Part shown: positions 1 through 11,784 of the stretch, piece by piece
Layout: each line of letters starts with the position of its first letter
Position numbering within the stretch: position 1 is the stretch's first letter
Assembly (NCBI GenBank): GCA_017591395.1
Contig: WEDG01003229.1
Span: 61,713 to 125,712 of the forward strand
Length of the DNA: 64,000 bases
Direction: 5' to 3'
Origin: Schistocephalus solidus
Lineage: Eukaryota; Platyhelminthes; Cestoda; Diphyllobothriidea; Diphyllobothriidae
Translations under genes and position numbers: made by a program
The notes under the pieces: model-generated
Databases searched by the model: none
Seen by the model: only the letters and a program-made list of their open reading frames with translations
Told to the model about the DNA's origin: nothing

Positions 1-289
1 AATCATCGGTATTCGCTATATAATCATTCGGTTTAGCTGATTTGGTACTGGCAGTGACTGCGTCAGCTGATCGAACCGATTTAATGGCTGCAAAAAGATG
101 CTCAGTCGTTGCAGCTATAATTTTATCCGTCTAATGTTTGCGCTTCTCCCTCAAACGCTTCCTCAGCGATAGCGTTAGGCGACTTACAGTTCGGTTGTCT
201 TTACTGGCGATTTTCACCACGTGCATCACATCATGGTTGGCACAAGGATGATGAATTGCGTTGTATCTACCGCACTTTCGCCTCCCTCG

Positions 290-410
290 TCCACCTGAGT
301 CTGATATCAAGAGAGGCAGGACGGCCGGAGGCGAGATCGGGCGCAGTGGCTGACAAAGGTAGACAGCCCGCCTACGTGTGCCACACATGCCGGATATCTT
401 GTACAATAGG
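290..410 (-). repeat. Diverged interspersed repeat, inverted relative to 1530-1640
   Basis: Read on the minus strand this stretch resembles 1530-1640 on the plus strand: both contain a block like gtggcacacgtaggcgg / gtggcgcgcgtagacgg followed by a shared cgcctccggtcgtcctg-like block. It probably belongs to the 3'UTR repeats of the zinc-finger LINE described further along, but the match is short and diverged. I see no gene between 1 and 1200. Confidence 0.35.
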
Positions 411-1209
411 TTCGATTTTAACGGCTGTTGATAAAGGTAACCGGATGCATAGGAGTCGCAGTTGCTCTACAACGAAACTTAATAAAATTGGTGGGTTCCA
501 CATTCATCACGGGTGTTCGTTCTTTGTACAACGATGCCTTCGTCGCCCGTACCTAATTCATTAATGGCCGCGATGCCATCACTAGTGTTCACGAGAATTA
601 CCCAACCTTTTGGACCATTACTATCTAAGGAAGCGTTGTTCACCCACGTGCTCCCCGCGTGACCAATTTCTCCGCTCCGCCAGTCTTGGAACCGAGCAGG
701 GATGAGGGGCACGATTGTACTTGTTTATGGACTGCGAAATGGAGAAGCATATCTCCAATATCTCGCCTTTTATTTGAAATCCGCGCTTAACTTTATCAGC
801 AATCAGCCACTCAGCCAAGAACGCAATTACCGAAGAACACTTCATCGCCGCGTGTAGACACGCTGCAATACTGTCGGGCTCTTAGAGTGAATGACTACCC
901 GCGCAATTTCGTCAATTGGCTTATGTAAAGAGATAAGAGGCCAACTAGCACCGGAGCCAGGTTTTTTTCGTAGATACAAACGTCTTGGGTGCCGGTTGCA
1001 CGCGGGCCGGAGATTATTTGCGCCAGTTGATGATGCCAAAATGTCTTTCTTTCTTAATCAACGTTCGTTTGCGGAAATAAAGAACAGTCATTGGCAGCCG
1101 GACTATCTGAAAAATTACTACAGGCATAGATTTTTGAACACAAATCAGCAGCCAGAAGGAAGGTGTTGCATTCTCTCAAAAGTTACCAGTCGCGAACTAA
1201 TTGATCCAT

Positions 1210-1690
1210 GGTTGTCTCGTCTGCAGTCCCCCGGATGGCTGACTGGCCCGGACAGTGTACTGGTGCATGGGAGCGAGCAGAGGGAGGTCGGCTTGCAGGG
1301 CTGTCCTCACGGAACTTAGCGCATTTTCCTCATAAACAATCTGGCACACTTAATTTATCAGTGTGTGCTAAACGTCGTGACCTAGAAGCCCACAAACTGA
1401 TGGGATAACTCGGTGCTTTCACTCCGGACGGAGAGTCAAACTGCATTGCCTTCTTACTGTGGCCTCTATGGCAATTGCACTCAGTTAGAACTCTCTCCCC
1501 CTGTGTCTGTGAAAATCAGATCCGTCTTGCGCAGGCCATGTGTGTGTGGCGCGCGTAGACGGGTGGTTAAGCTTTGTGAATCACTGTGGCCTATGCCGCC
1601 TCCGGTCGTCCTGACTGTCTTACAACCGGGCCCAGGTGCGTGAGTGTTAGATGCTGCACAATTCACCGTCCCTCCGGTCACCTCGCTGTG
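1210..1690 (+). repeat. Degenerate solo 3'UTR fragment of the zinc-finger LINE
   Basis: The order of blocks seen in the LINE 3'UTR at 19250-19480 recurs here in decayed form: a gcgcattttcctcat block, a caatctgg block, a gtgtgctaa block and a tgatgggataactcgg block, then a stretch like cctctatggcaattgcactc. There is no coding remnant upstream, so this is a 5'-truncated and old insertion. Similarity was judged by eye. Confidence 0.5.
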
Positions 1691-1699
1691 GGCACATGG

Positions 1700-4600
1700 T
1701 TGACATCTCCGGTTGGGGCGGGTAAACTGTCACCTGCCGCCGTCTTTGATAAGGGATTCGACAGAAAATTTAAAACGCTGGGTGACTCAACTTCTTACGC
1801 CATCAATCGAGCTTCCTCGTCAATTGGTCTGCCTCCCCGTTATATTAGATTATTTTCAACCATTCTCTTTTTGAACATATTATTTTCCTCCTCCCATGGT
1901 CTCTTTAAGTTATGTACTTGAGACCTGGTAGAAAAAAGACAGGCCGATATTCTGACTGATCGACTGGACCTCCATTGACTAAATCCTTAAGGCGAGCCCT
2001 TCGGTTAATAATGGGCACAACTCCCTGTGCTTTCTACTTCCAGCTGATGGCTTCATCGGTGTCGTCCACCTTGCAAAAGCACGTTCTGTATAGGAATTCG
2101 GGCTTCTTGGAGCGTGACAAACGGATGTGCAGATTGCCACAGGGAGCTGATGCAGTCGACATACTCCGGTACTAATTTCATATGTGCTTTGTCCTTCAAA
2201 CGCGCCCATCTTGCCTACCCCTAGATTACTTTGCCCATCAACAGCATTTTGGTACCTTTTCGCCCCGAGAAAGCCATGAGGATCGGTCATCTAGCGTTTT
2301 GGCGCTATTATGCTGCCGAATTTAGTCCGTATGGAAAATAACTCATTTTCTGAAGGAGACACGATCACTGGAACAGGAGCTTTATTTGCTCGACGTTTCG
2401 GATTCCCTCGAACCCATCATCGGAGACAGTCGCACATTGATGCTATATGGAGTGTTTGTGCTAATAGCTTCACTACTTGCTCACTGCTGCATACTTGACT
2501 AAACATCTTGGTTTCTTCATCATGTTTTTAAAACCACACAAGGTTGTCAACCAGGGAAATTTACCTTCTTATCTGCACTGACGCACCTCAAGTTATGGGT
2601 CGGACATTTCGATGTCTAGTATTCCCAGCTGAAAGCTAATTCACAACCATATCTTCCGTGATAACTCTATGGACGCTTAAAACCTACAAAGTCTCGGTGT
2701 TCCATCTCTTATTACGTGCATTCTTGTAGTATAATCTTTGAACAGATTTCTGGCGGAGCTCAGCGGCAAGACCGCCTTAATGGCCACTCACCGCTGAATT
2801 CTTGTGGTATTGGCTTATGACCTGCTTAACGTTCGATGTCGAAGTGCCGAGAACAGTCACGGTCTTGTTTGGTTAGGTTTTCTCTCTGTTACAGATATCC
2901 TTCCTAAGTGAACAAGGTACTCAGTGCTTGCCGAGGATCAGTTGATGTTCTCTCAGCTCATAGCCTATCCTGCGGAAGTGACCGAAACTTGCATCGGACC
3001 TCGTTCCAGATCCTCAGTAAAGTTAGGGCTCTGTGAGCTCCTTTAAAAATGGCCGTTATTTTATTAAAGTTTCAGCAACGGTTCTTCTTTACCGGGTATT
3101 GCGTTTACGGTAAATTATCGTTAATTATGTTTTAAAAAAACTCGTGTCTCGACTAGTTAATAGTATCTTAATCAAGTTCTTTGGAGGGGCTTCTGAATTT
3201 CAACTGAAATCACAAGGTAGATTCGTGTGGAAGTTTCTTTGCTTAATGAAACAGTTGGCTGTGTTTATTATCCCTCTTCACTGTTGCGTTTAAAAATGGG
3301 CTATCCATTATCCAGTCGCAGGCTTGTCATATGATATGTAACCCGCTTTTAAATAACTGGGGTATAGGTTAGCTTTTTAGATTTGGACATCTTCAGACGG
3401 CCCACCGTTGTGCTTCTGTAGCAGCTGTGGCTGAACGCGACTGATTTACCAACATTCAAATACCAGTCATTGAGAATAACAGGATCCCTGGCAAAATGAA
3501 CTGCGAATTCTCCATCACGTCTACAGATAGTGGATAGCAAAGCAGTCATCAGCCTTATAAGGCTGACTGCAAAGCAAAGCGGCTCTGGTTTCCGACGAAT
3601 AAGCAGGCGTCGAAATAAATATTGGCAATACCTCTAAGAATGTCCGCGCATGATGTGTCCGGGGTGTAAATGAAGACGTTCACCACGGAACCCAGATATT
3701 ACAGGAAACCATTTCTTCATTATGTCATCTCACCCAGCGAGTCTTGCCTTAAGCGGTTTTTTGGGCTACCGGAGTGCTATGGTCCGCGTGCTCTGCTTTA
3801 ACTGACCAATGAGGGGTCAGTAAAACCGGAATTAAGATTTTCCTGCCTACCAGCATTTCGCGCTCGCCAGCGTTTTGTGTACGCAGAATTTCTGCCCGGG
3901 CAGAAGTTGCGTGTGCCCGAGCCATGCCAGCGAAGATGAGTATTTGGCGTAAGCCGTGTCTACCTTATTCAGGTTAGCCTGACCTTCGCTCAATGGAAGC
4001 CTTCTCTTCAATCTTAGATGCAACTCCGAATTGTTCACTGCTTGAGTTTTTTTTTATTTATTTATCTGACCGCTTATTCCGCCTCAGGCGTTATCAGTAC
4101 AACGATATGCGTAAATTTGGTTCTTGAGAGCGGTGGTATGTGGAGAATGCGTCTGGTACGTGGGGTGTGGCAGTCGTGTGGTTTAGGTAGGAGGGAGTAA
4201 GATTAACTGTTGGCGGTCGCCTGGTTTTGTTCAGCAACCACGCAGTGAGCAAGCAGACCGTGCATGAATCCGTCGTGGGATTTATTTAGTCAACACTTCA
4301 GGATGCCCAGAAAACGTTTTGTTGTCTAGATGTGTTTAGCCGGGAGGGAGGAGGTTGGATGTTTTCGGGTAGCAAAGTTTGCTTGAGTGCGATTGCAATG
4401 GCGATTAAACTGGGACCTAACCGCGAGCTAATTCATGTGTAGCAGTGGTAGCACGTCGCCTTTCAGATTGACATTTTTGCTGCCCTCTGTATAAAGCTTT
4501 CTGATTAAGATCACTGCCCTGTATTTCTTTCATTGTCGCAGTCATGTATTTAGAATCTGTTCAAAATTTGCTGTTTGCACTCACCGAGCGGAAAACCACG

Positions 4601-5430
4601 TTTCCTAAGCACTTCAATTAACGAAAAGGAATATGTTACTCTTAAACATGTGTGCAATGCGGTAGTTGTTTAGAAGAAGAAAAAGAAGAAGAGGATGCTG
4701 ATTATGAAGACGACGATGATGATGCAATCGCTGGTGTGTAGTATTCATAGGACACAGTTGCCTTCCAGCCGCGTGTTTAATCCTATTTGCAGTAATTGTT
4801 TATGTATTCGAAGAATTCGATCGTGTAGCCTGATTTTCATATGTCTATGAAGGCTATTTTTGAAGTCTGTAACATGTTCCGTGATGCCTCTTGATGACGA
4901 AGTGGGCATACATAGTTGTGACAGAGACACTTTCCGACATGTATATAACTTGGAATCGAAAGGGGTTTCAAGGTATGCGGTAACTCAAGGCCCTTTCGAG
5001 GCCGAATAATACTCATTTAACTATAGCCTTGATAGACTTCATTTCCTAACAAGGGATTGAAGTGTTCACTGTAGAAAACACTCAAATTCGCACGATTTTT
5101 CGCTTTCTGACTCATAGTCAACGTTGACGCAAAAACAGGAAAAAATGGCACGCAGTTCGCTATGTAGGAAACAGCGACTTAATCTATGGCCTATAGTAAC
5201 ATTATTGAAGGAGAAAAACCCCCTCACTGTTAGATAATTTGCTCAAAGGAACTTCCTCAATCTTACTGTGCTTGCTACCCCGTCAACCTTTCGAAAAAAT
5301 TCCATTCCAATCCTTGCTCATGCATCTTCTGATAATCTTTTATTAGTCCTCTGTGAACATAGTTTAATGCGAATTAAAGGAAATGCACGATTAATGAAAT
5401 GCCCGTAGTAGGACATAAGCGATAAAGACC
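1700..5430. other. No recognisable gene
   Basis: All reading frames are short and unlike any protein I know. There is a small purine-rich tract at 4673-4725 (GAA/GAT-like). I see no transposon hallmark and no splice-bounded coding segment. Confidence 0.5.
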
Positions 5431-5434
5431 AAAG

Positions 5435-5700
5435 AGACTGGAATACAAATTTCTGGCTTATTAGTCGTCATTAACCCCAGGTTTTGTGCCAACAAAGACT
5501 TGGACCTGCGACCTGTTGATTAGAGGTCCAGCGCTCTAACCATTGAGTTACGGGCTCGTGGTCGTTGCCAAATTAAATCGGGAATATGCACATTGGTGGA
5601 TAAGCGCTCACCGATCTGTTATGGTACTCACTCGCCCCCTTCTGCGTTGAGGCTCATTCGAACCCCACCAGCAGCCGCACGGCGGCTAGTAGTGTAGGCA
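5435..5700 (-). repeat. tRNA-derived SINE, minus orientation
   Basis: The minus strand carries a tRNA-like head (actcaatggttagagcgct, resembling an RNA polymerase III A box) near 5530-5560, followed by a B-box-like stretch around the reverse complement of 5505-5525. A SINE body (gcctcaacgcaga, gagcgcttatcca) lies on the other side of the head, so this is part of a body-head-body arrangement rather than a simple monomer. The same blocks occur at 19.9, 20.5, 44.7 and 45.0 kb. Confidence 0.65.
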
Positions 5701-5710
5701 GTAGAACATT

Positions 5711-5960
5711 ACCGTTAAATTGTTGGACTACTAACCAACAGATCGCGAGTTCCAGCGTCTGGTGCCGTATCGCCTGGGGTTTTATATGGCTGGCTGATGA
5801 CGGTTAATAAGCCAGAAATAGCCATTCCAGTCTCCCTGGTTTTTGTCGATAATTTTATGCCGCCTAAACCACTAGTCGCTGTGCAGCTGCTCTCGAGAGT
5901 GAGCTTCAAGGCGGAACGGGACGATTGAGTCCCGTAACAGCTCGGTGAGTGTAAGCATCG
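5711..5960 (+). repeat. tRNA-derived SINE, plus orientation, head truncated
   Basis: It contains the B-box end of the tRNA-like head (gatcgcgagttccagcg) and the full SINE body: ggctggctgatga, gccattccagtctccct, gccgcctaaaccactagtcg, gcttcaaggcggaacggga and ctcggtgagtg. It lies about 10 bp from the minus-oriented unit and forms an inverted pair with it. Confidence 0.65.
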
Positions 5961-5969
5961 GTAATGATT

Positions 5970-7053
5970 ACACGTTCCATCGCAAAGCTAAACAGTGGTG
6001 GTGACTTTGGTACTCGGTGTCATGGCGTGACTAAAATCGCCAACCAATGAGCCACAAAATGACATCGGATTGACCAATGACGCTCTAAATCGCACTAATC
6101 TCGGTGTGTCGAAATAGTAGTACATCGAATTGGATGTCAATTGCCATATGGTAAATGGCAAAGCATGCACTCCTGGAATCAGGATTTTTTCCCGAGCGCA
6201 GTGCACACATCTGGTTAAGTTACTGCTCATCTGAGATCAGTCTACCACGCACGAATTAACCCTGAATTGTGTTCCTTGCTAACCGGTACTGCAAACACTT
6301 AACGTTCCCTGTTCAAGAACACATTTGAGTATTTTGACCATTATTTTCATGAGTTTCATCGAGTAATGTGCATTCCTACCCTCCAAAAGCAAACTGCTCT
6401 GTTCTTATGTCCTACACATCCACATGGAAGGCCATTAATCATCTAGCATGTCTCTTCCTGGTCAAACATTCAGCCCTTAAAAGCTTTAATTTTCTCTGTG
6501 TTTATTTACAAATGGCCAGATTTATCGTCCTCATTCATCCAAAGCACTGGCATCTAATTTGATGCCAGGGGATGTTTGTCGCTCACCTATTTGCGGTTAA
6601 AAGCTGGCCTTCTGATGTGCATTGGATAAGAATACCACTTACAACCCTCCCGAAAACGCGCATGCTGGTTTTATCTCCTCTTGAACGCAAACACAAAGAT
6701 GGTCATAGGTCCTTCACCATTAATGACCTTTTCCCTGGCCTGTTAAATCACCTCATGGAAACAGGAGCATTTCTGAAGTTCCCCATTACTGGGAAAGTTT
6801 CAAAGGTGACGTTTTCACTAGATCGATTGGTGCCTTGAGTTCTACGAACACGTAACCGATCTCTTCTCACCACCTCCTGGAAACAGGACTTGATTTTCCC
6901 TTTTTTTACCTTCTGTAATCCTTTACTTAAGCATGATTCTGTAGCATGTAGGTACTTAGATCCGTCACATTTATGTTTTGTTCGCCTTGTTTGCGTACCG
7001 GATTTCTACTCCTCGTATTTTGCTTCCCGCATATTCTGTGTCCTTTTTTACAG
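5970..7053 (+). other. 5' flank or intron of the CLIC gene; earlier exon not found
   Basis: The CLIC coding exon at 7054 has no start codon of its own, so an upstream exon must exist. I could not identify it here. The acceptor at 7041-7053 (tcctttttta then cag) is good. Frames open at 6572-6838 and 6890-7177 do not look like coding exons. Confidence 0.45.
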
Positions 7054-7827
7054 ACCGCTGAATTTCAAAAGAAGCTATCGAGTCTGCCCAGCCCTCCAGA
7101 GGTGCGACTGTTTGTGCGGTCGGCGCTATCTGAACGTGAGCGAGTTGGTGCCTGTCTCATCTGTCAACAGTGGCTGATGGTCTTCCGTACCATGGTTGAG
7201 GCCAATCTTGTTAAGCTCGAGGTGGTGCCCATCAGTTACGACTACGAACCGGAGGACTACAAGTGCCTGCACGCCTCCAAACGCCTGCCTGCTGCCTTTT
7301 TACCTGACTTTCAGTTGGCCGCCTCCACCACCGATGAATTGGAAACCTTGTTGAGCAAATTCCAGTACGAACACATGAAGTTGTCTTTTGAGTCGGAGGC
7401 TGTTGGCGCGGCCCTGCGCTCCTTCATCGACGTCTACCTGACTATGATCGGCTTTGTCCGTAACAACGCCGAAAAGCCCCTACTGACAGCCCTGCAACAG
7501 CTGGAGGATTACCTGCAGAGCCATGGCACCCGCTACCTCATTGGTGATGAGCTCACCTTCCCAGACTGCATGCTGATGCCGAAGTTGCAACACTTGCGTG
7601 TCATACTTCGCGCCTGCAAGCGGTGGGACATACCACTGGAATTTGTGCACATTTGGAAGTATGTCAAGTCCATGTACGAGACGCCCGTCTTCACTCTATG
7701 CTGTCCCTGTGATCGGGACATCCTGATGCACTATAAAGACAAAAAGTCTCTGGATATTCCTCAGCAGTTACTGAAAGCCGCATCGGACACTTATCTGCAC
7801 GCCTGTCCTACCCAGTTGCCCGCCTAG
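7054..7827 (+). CDS. Chloride intracellular channel (CLIC) family protein, main coding exon
   Basis: CLIC proteins are GST-omega-like proteins that exist in soluble form and can insert into membranes, where they act in ion conductance, redox enzymology and tubulogenesis. This exon encodes about 257 residues, close to a whole CLIC (about 240), and ends at TAG 7825-7827. Visible hallmarks: an N-terminal thioredoxin-like strand EVRLFVRSAL; a redox helix GACLICQQWLMVF, with the conserved CLIC cysteine at codon 7153-7155; and the all-alpha C-terminal half with RYLIGDELTFPDCMLMPKL, the family's most conserved block (general form FLDG-ELTLADC-LLPKL), followed by a helix ending YETPVFTLCCPCDRDI. Translation enters at 7054 in phase 0 through a pyrimidine-rich acceptor, so the initiator lies on an unseen upstream exon. 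There are no frame breaks. Oddity: the redox motif is C-x-x-C instead of the usual C-P-F-S. The alternative, a divergent GST, is less likely given the C-terminal block. Confidence 0.9.
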   Translation, partial: TAEFQKKLSSLPSPPEVRLFVRSALSERERVGACLICQQWLMVFRTMVEANLVKLEVVPISYDYEPEDYKCLHASKRLPAAFLPDFQLAASTTDELETLLSKFQYEHMKLSFESEAVGAALRSFIDVYLTMIGFVRNNAEKPLLTALQQLEDYLQSHGTRYLIGDELTFPDCMLMPKLQHLRVILRACKRWDIPLEFVHIWKYVKSMYETPVFTLCCPCDRDILMHYKDKKSLDIPQQLLKAASDTYLHACPTQLPA

Positions 7828-8089
7828 TAGGCGTGTTTCTTTCTCCATTGCCAACAGATCGCGAGCATGTGCCCCTTTCCTGCTCCCACTCCTGCCAACT
7901 TTTCCACGAACAAGGAGTGTGAAACCAACTCCTTATGAAAATATTCATGCCATGATTTTGACTTTTGTAAAACGTTTGTACTGTGCAGAGTTTAGCCCCC
8001 TCTCCCCTTTATATGGCCCTCTCACAAATATTCGGCCCCATTTCTATCGTTAAGTAGATTTTGTTTCTGGGACCTACAGCTTCACCTGT
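7828..8089. other. CLIC 3' flank
   Basis: It follows the CLIC stop codon. No canonical AATAAA is seen before the gypsy LTR begins at 8090, so the true 3' end could be close to, or inside, the transposon insertion. Confidence 0.4.
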
Positions 8090-8259
8090 TGTTGTTATCA
8101 GAAAAGTTTCAATTTCTCGTGGGACATAGTACAAACGGAGTAGATGGAAAGTCAGAACAGATGAGTACCCTAGAATTGGGCTTTATTCATCTTACAATTA
8201 ACGTATACGAGCAAAAAAAAAACAAAAAACCGAACACTAGCGGGGTATAGATTAACCCA
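8090..8259 (-). repeat. 3' LTR of the gypsy element
   Basis: On the minus strand it starts TGGGTTAAT and ends ACAACA, giving the usual TG...CA ends. It shares long blocks with the other LTR, for example agtacaaacggag, gagtaccctaga and gggctttattcatctt. Differences are frequent, and there is an A-rich indel at 8214-8230, so the insertion is old. Confidence 0.8.
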
Positions 8260-8599
8260 GCCAACAAATAAGGGGCCGGTTGTCGATAAATCTAGTTCGC
8301 AAATTATGACCTTTACGGAAGGAGTATGGATGAACGCGTTGCTGTTGTTTGCTCAGTGTCTCCAGAGTAGGCTTATGGACATCGTCTTCGCTATGGGCAC
8401 TACCCGGTGTTATCGCATCCTGTCTGTCAACTGAGCTGGCGTTATTTTCCTGCTCAGTGTTGGGTGCGGGTGGCCAGGGGAAACGGACTGGAATTTTCTA
8501 TTAAGGGTGTGACTGTCTCCTGACGACGATCACTGACTTCTTTTTCCCCTCTAGGAGCAACCAGTCTAACGGGTTCTTCTCTGTCATCACCCAATCGAA

Positions 8600-9450
8600 T
8601 ATGAGCATACTGAGAGTTGCAGGTCAACCTCCTCAACGAGCGGATAATATTTAGGCTCTTCTTCAACAGGACTCGGCCAGGGGAAGACTGGCTCCAGTGG
8701 TTGACCGCCGATTATAGATAAACATTCTTTCATGTGGTGTCGCATTAGTAGCGGTTCATACAAGTGACCTGATTGAGTGTAAGACCTCCAGGAGAACAGA
8801 CTCCCAGTGCGTGACGGGCAGACATCGAGATTTCAAAATAAGTAAAATACTCTTCCATAAGGTTTGTTTCAAACGCTCGGACTGATCGTCTCCTTGTGGA
8901 TTGTAAGGCGTTGTCTTACTAGTTGCTACTCCCCTACCGTTGAGGAATTTTTTAACGTCGTCAACATTAATGAGGATCCCCGATCAGTGTGGATGTACGA
9001 AGGAGTACCGAAAATGGATCCCCGATCAGTGTGAATATACGAAGGAGTACCGAACATGGAGAAGAGCTGGCATAAACATCTAATAACATTTTTGGCAGAC
9101 TGCTCGGAACAGGTTACTGTGAACTGAAAACGTGAATATTCGTCAATACTCGTCAGCAGATAGCGATTGCGGGTTACCGACGGAAGAGGACCTTTGAAGC
9201 CGTTCGAATGGTTGGTAGCTTTAATGAGTTGGCCTTGAGATTTTTGAGAAGAAACGGGGTTTCACTTCACAGCAGGTTTGACATCTAGAGACGACATAAA
9301 GAATCTCTTCCATCTTAAAAGGGAATATTCCTGGCCCGACGGAAAGGGGAGAGTCAAGAGACACCAGGATGACAAAGAGACTCGTGCAGTTCTTTCAGAT
9401 TAACATCTGTTAGCAAGGCCTCATGACAATTACCAGCAAGTGTATCCGCT
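8600..9450 (-). pseudogene. Integrase domain remnant of the gypsy pol
   Basis: Minus-strand frames near 9420-9360 read LKELHESLCHPGVSRL, which matches the histidine end of an integrase HHCC zinc-binding domain. Near 8930-8860 they read TTPYNPQGDDQSER, the conserved block preceding the catalytic glutamate in gypsy integrases. Frames shift several times and stop codons interrupt, so no functional enzyme is encoded. Continuity was pieced together from different frames by eye. Confidence 0.75.
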
Positions 9451-10029
9451 GCACCGTTTTCTTTACCAGGTCGGTAAACGATATCGAATTTGAATGGTGA
9501 CTACTCCAACGTTCGATCTTTTAATTCTTCCCCTTCGTCTTTTGTTGATTACTGTAGATAAAAGCAACAGACCGCTGATCTGTCATTAGTTTAAAATGAT
9601 TACAGAGAAGAAAGTCCTTCCATTTTCGTATGGATTTGACCACCACCACGTACGTTTCTTTTTCGATTGCCGAATGGGTTCGTTCATTTGGCGATAAACT
9701 ACGCGAAAAAACGCGACTGTTTGGCCATTCTGGTTCAATGTGGCAGCAATTGCAACTTCTGAGGCATCGGTTTCGACAACTAATGGGGCATCATACTGAA
9801 CGGTAGTGATCGTGGCTTTCGCAAGTTCTTCCTCAAGTGTCTCGAATGTTTCTAGTACTCTATTTGTAGAGGGAAGGTTTTGGTGTGAATGAGTAAGTGA
9901 ACTTTATCTGAAAGATGATCTATCCATTTGTGAATAGTACGCAAACAATTCCATGGCCCATTGCTGTAACTTTAGATCATACGGAGGAGGCGTTTCACGC
10001 AAGGGTTTTAGGCGATCTGGATCAGGTCT

Positions 10030-11480
10030 CATATTGCCCTTGGACACTTTGTAATTAAGAAGCTATGAAACTTGTCGCTTCATTGAAGGTTAGTCCGTAT
10101 CTCTCGTCTACGTTGAGGAGTTTTGAAGGTTCTACTCGTACTCCGCATGGCCATTTCCACAAATGGTGATACTGTCTACGTAGACAAAAACATCCTTCGG
10201 GTTTTTGCGCGAAATTAAGTTGTGAATGGTTTTTTGGAAACACACAACACCCGTCATCACGCCAAAAGGGATTCGAATAAATTGATAAAAAGGTCCACAA
10301 GCTTCAAAAGCAGTGTTTGGCCTTTCGTCTTTCCCGATGGGTACTGGTGGCAGGCGCTCTTGAGAAAAAGAGTACTAAACGTGTCTTATTTAGAAATATT
10401 TTCAATCGTTTCATTTATCCTGGGGGAAGGGTAGGCATCGAGAAGGGTGTACTTTCTGACAGTCTGGCTATCATCCATCACCATTCGTTTTTCGTCGTTT
10501 TCATTGGCTATCACTAAAACTTGGGCTCGCCAAGGGGATGAGGAGGGTTCGATTACTCCTTCGGACAGAAGACAATGAGTCTCTTCTCGTATAAGTTTTT
10601 CATCAACATTCTTGTACCTACGGGATTTTGTAGGCTTGCAGTCCTGTGTTAGATTAGGGAACAAGCGGGGAGTCTTGACGCAAGCGGAAGCCACAGAACG
10701 TAGACTTTGATCCACTAAAAGGAATTTCCACGCTTTTGTGTAGCCGGTTTCGTGATGCCATGCAAACCTTTTGGAAGTTCCCCTTTTTACCGCATCCCTC
10801 GCATGCGGGACACTTTGAACGGGGGTGTTTATCGTCTCCTCAAAAGAAACACTTGTAAGAGGATGTAAACTGAAAGCTACAATGTCAGGTGCCTTAGCAG
10901 GACTGCATGGGGTTTCGCACACCACAGTAGCGGCAGTGAATGAGGTGGCCGGAGCGTTCTGATAAAATAAAGACTGCCGTTTTGCCAATTCTAGTAATCT
11001 TGCCTGATCAAAAGTATTTGGAAAGTTTAAAGTTTTCTGCTCCAACAGTCTTTACCGAATCTGGTTTGATGAAAGGCCACTGATAAAGGCATCTCTGATG
11101 GCATCATCACGGTATTGCTCCGCCGTAAAGGCTTTAAAATCACAGTCTTTAGCAAAGATTTTCAGTTTTTGGGTGAACTGATCGAAGTTTTGTCCACCCT
11201 CTTGTCTGCAGGTAGCTAGAAGAATACGAGCAAAGACTTCATTTTAAGGTTTTGAGTAGAGATCTTTTGGCAATCCAACAGCTTCGTCGTAACTGGAACA
11301 TTCGCTAGTGCCCTCTCAAACAGTCGGAGCATCATAATTAGTCAGAATACTCTTTTTTTCTGTTTCAGACTTTCGATCGTGGTCATGAAATTTTCCAACT
11401 TCAAAACCAGCGGCTCCATTGTTTGGAGGTGTCTGGCGCACTGGGATCCACATCAAATCGTTCTGGCATCAGAAATCAAT
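10030..11480 (-). pseudogene. gag-to-reverse-transcriptase remnant of the gypsy element
   Basis: From 11480 downward the minus strand encodes a gag-like stretch containing DAIRDAFISGLSSNQIR. The open frame 11045-10386 continues gag and passes directly into the reverse transcriptase N-terminus (IREETHCLLSEGVIEPSSSP, then WRAQVLVI). Further along come a second-frame block with IPFGVMTGVVCFQKTI and the palm motif FVYVDSITI near 10180. The palm motif should be YVDD; the second Asp has become Ser, so the enzyme would be inactive even without the frameshifts. Protease and the zinc knuckle are not found. Confidence 0.8.
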
Positions 11481-11509
11481 CCATCTGTTAAGTTGTAATA
11501 TTAATAAAT

Positions 11510-11676
11510 TGTTGTAATCAGAAACATTTCAACCACTCGAGGGAGATAGTACAAACGGAGAAGATGGAAATTCAGAACGGACGAGTACCCTAGAAATGGG
11601 CTTTATTCATCTTGCAATTGATGCATGGGAGCTAAAAACAAAAACAACAGAGCAATAGTGAGGTATACATTGACCA
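11510..11676 (-). repeat. 5' LTR of the gypsy element
   Basis: It pairs with 8090-8259. On the minus strand it begins TGGTCAATG and ends ACAACA. A gag-like reading frame starts about 50 bp downstream on the minus strand (ATGCCAGAACG, near 11468). Confidence 0.8.
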
Positions 11677-11784
11677 GGGGAAGAATTTAGCATGACGCCT
11701 GTGTTCAGTAATAACCACCTGGATTTTGTCCTTACGAATTGAGGTGAATGTTCGAATTCAAGGTGGAAATGTATTAGTCAGGAA

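Larger units (their letters stand above)
8090..11676 (-). mobile_element. Defective Ty3/gypsy LTR retrotransposon
   Basis: Two similar blocks of about 170 bp lie at 8090-8259 and 11510-11676. Between them the minus strand reads gag-like, then reverse transcriptase, then integrase remnants in the order expected of Ty3/gypsy elements. At about 3.6 kb it is shorter than a typical 5-kb element. The conserved part of gag runs straight into the reverse transcriptase N-terminus, so the nucleocapsid knuckle and protease are largely missing through an internal deletion. Frames are broken repeatedly. No target-site duplication is obvious at the two ends. Confidence 0.85.

Noticed and set aside
891..1319. 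142-codon frame near the left end
   Set aside because: It runs into the degenerate LINE 3'UTR repeat and shows no domain.
10386..11045. 220-codon minus-strand open frame as a host gene
   Set aside because: Its two halves are gypsy gag and gypsy RT joined across a deletion between LTR-like repeats.
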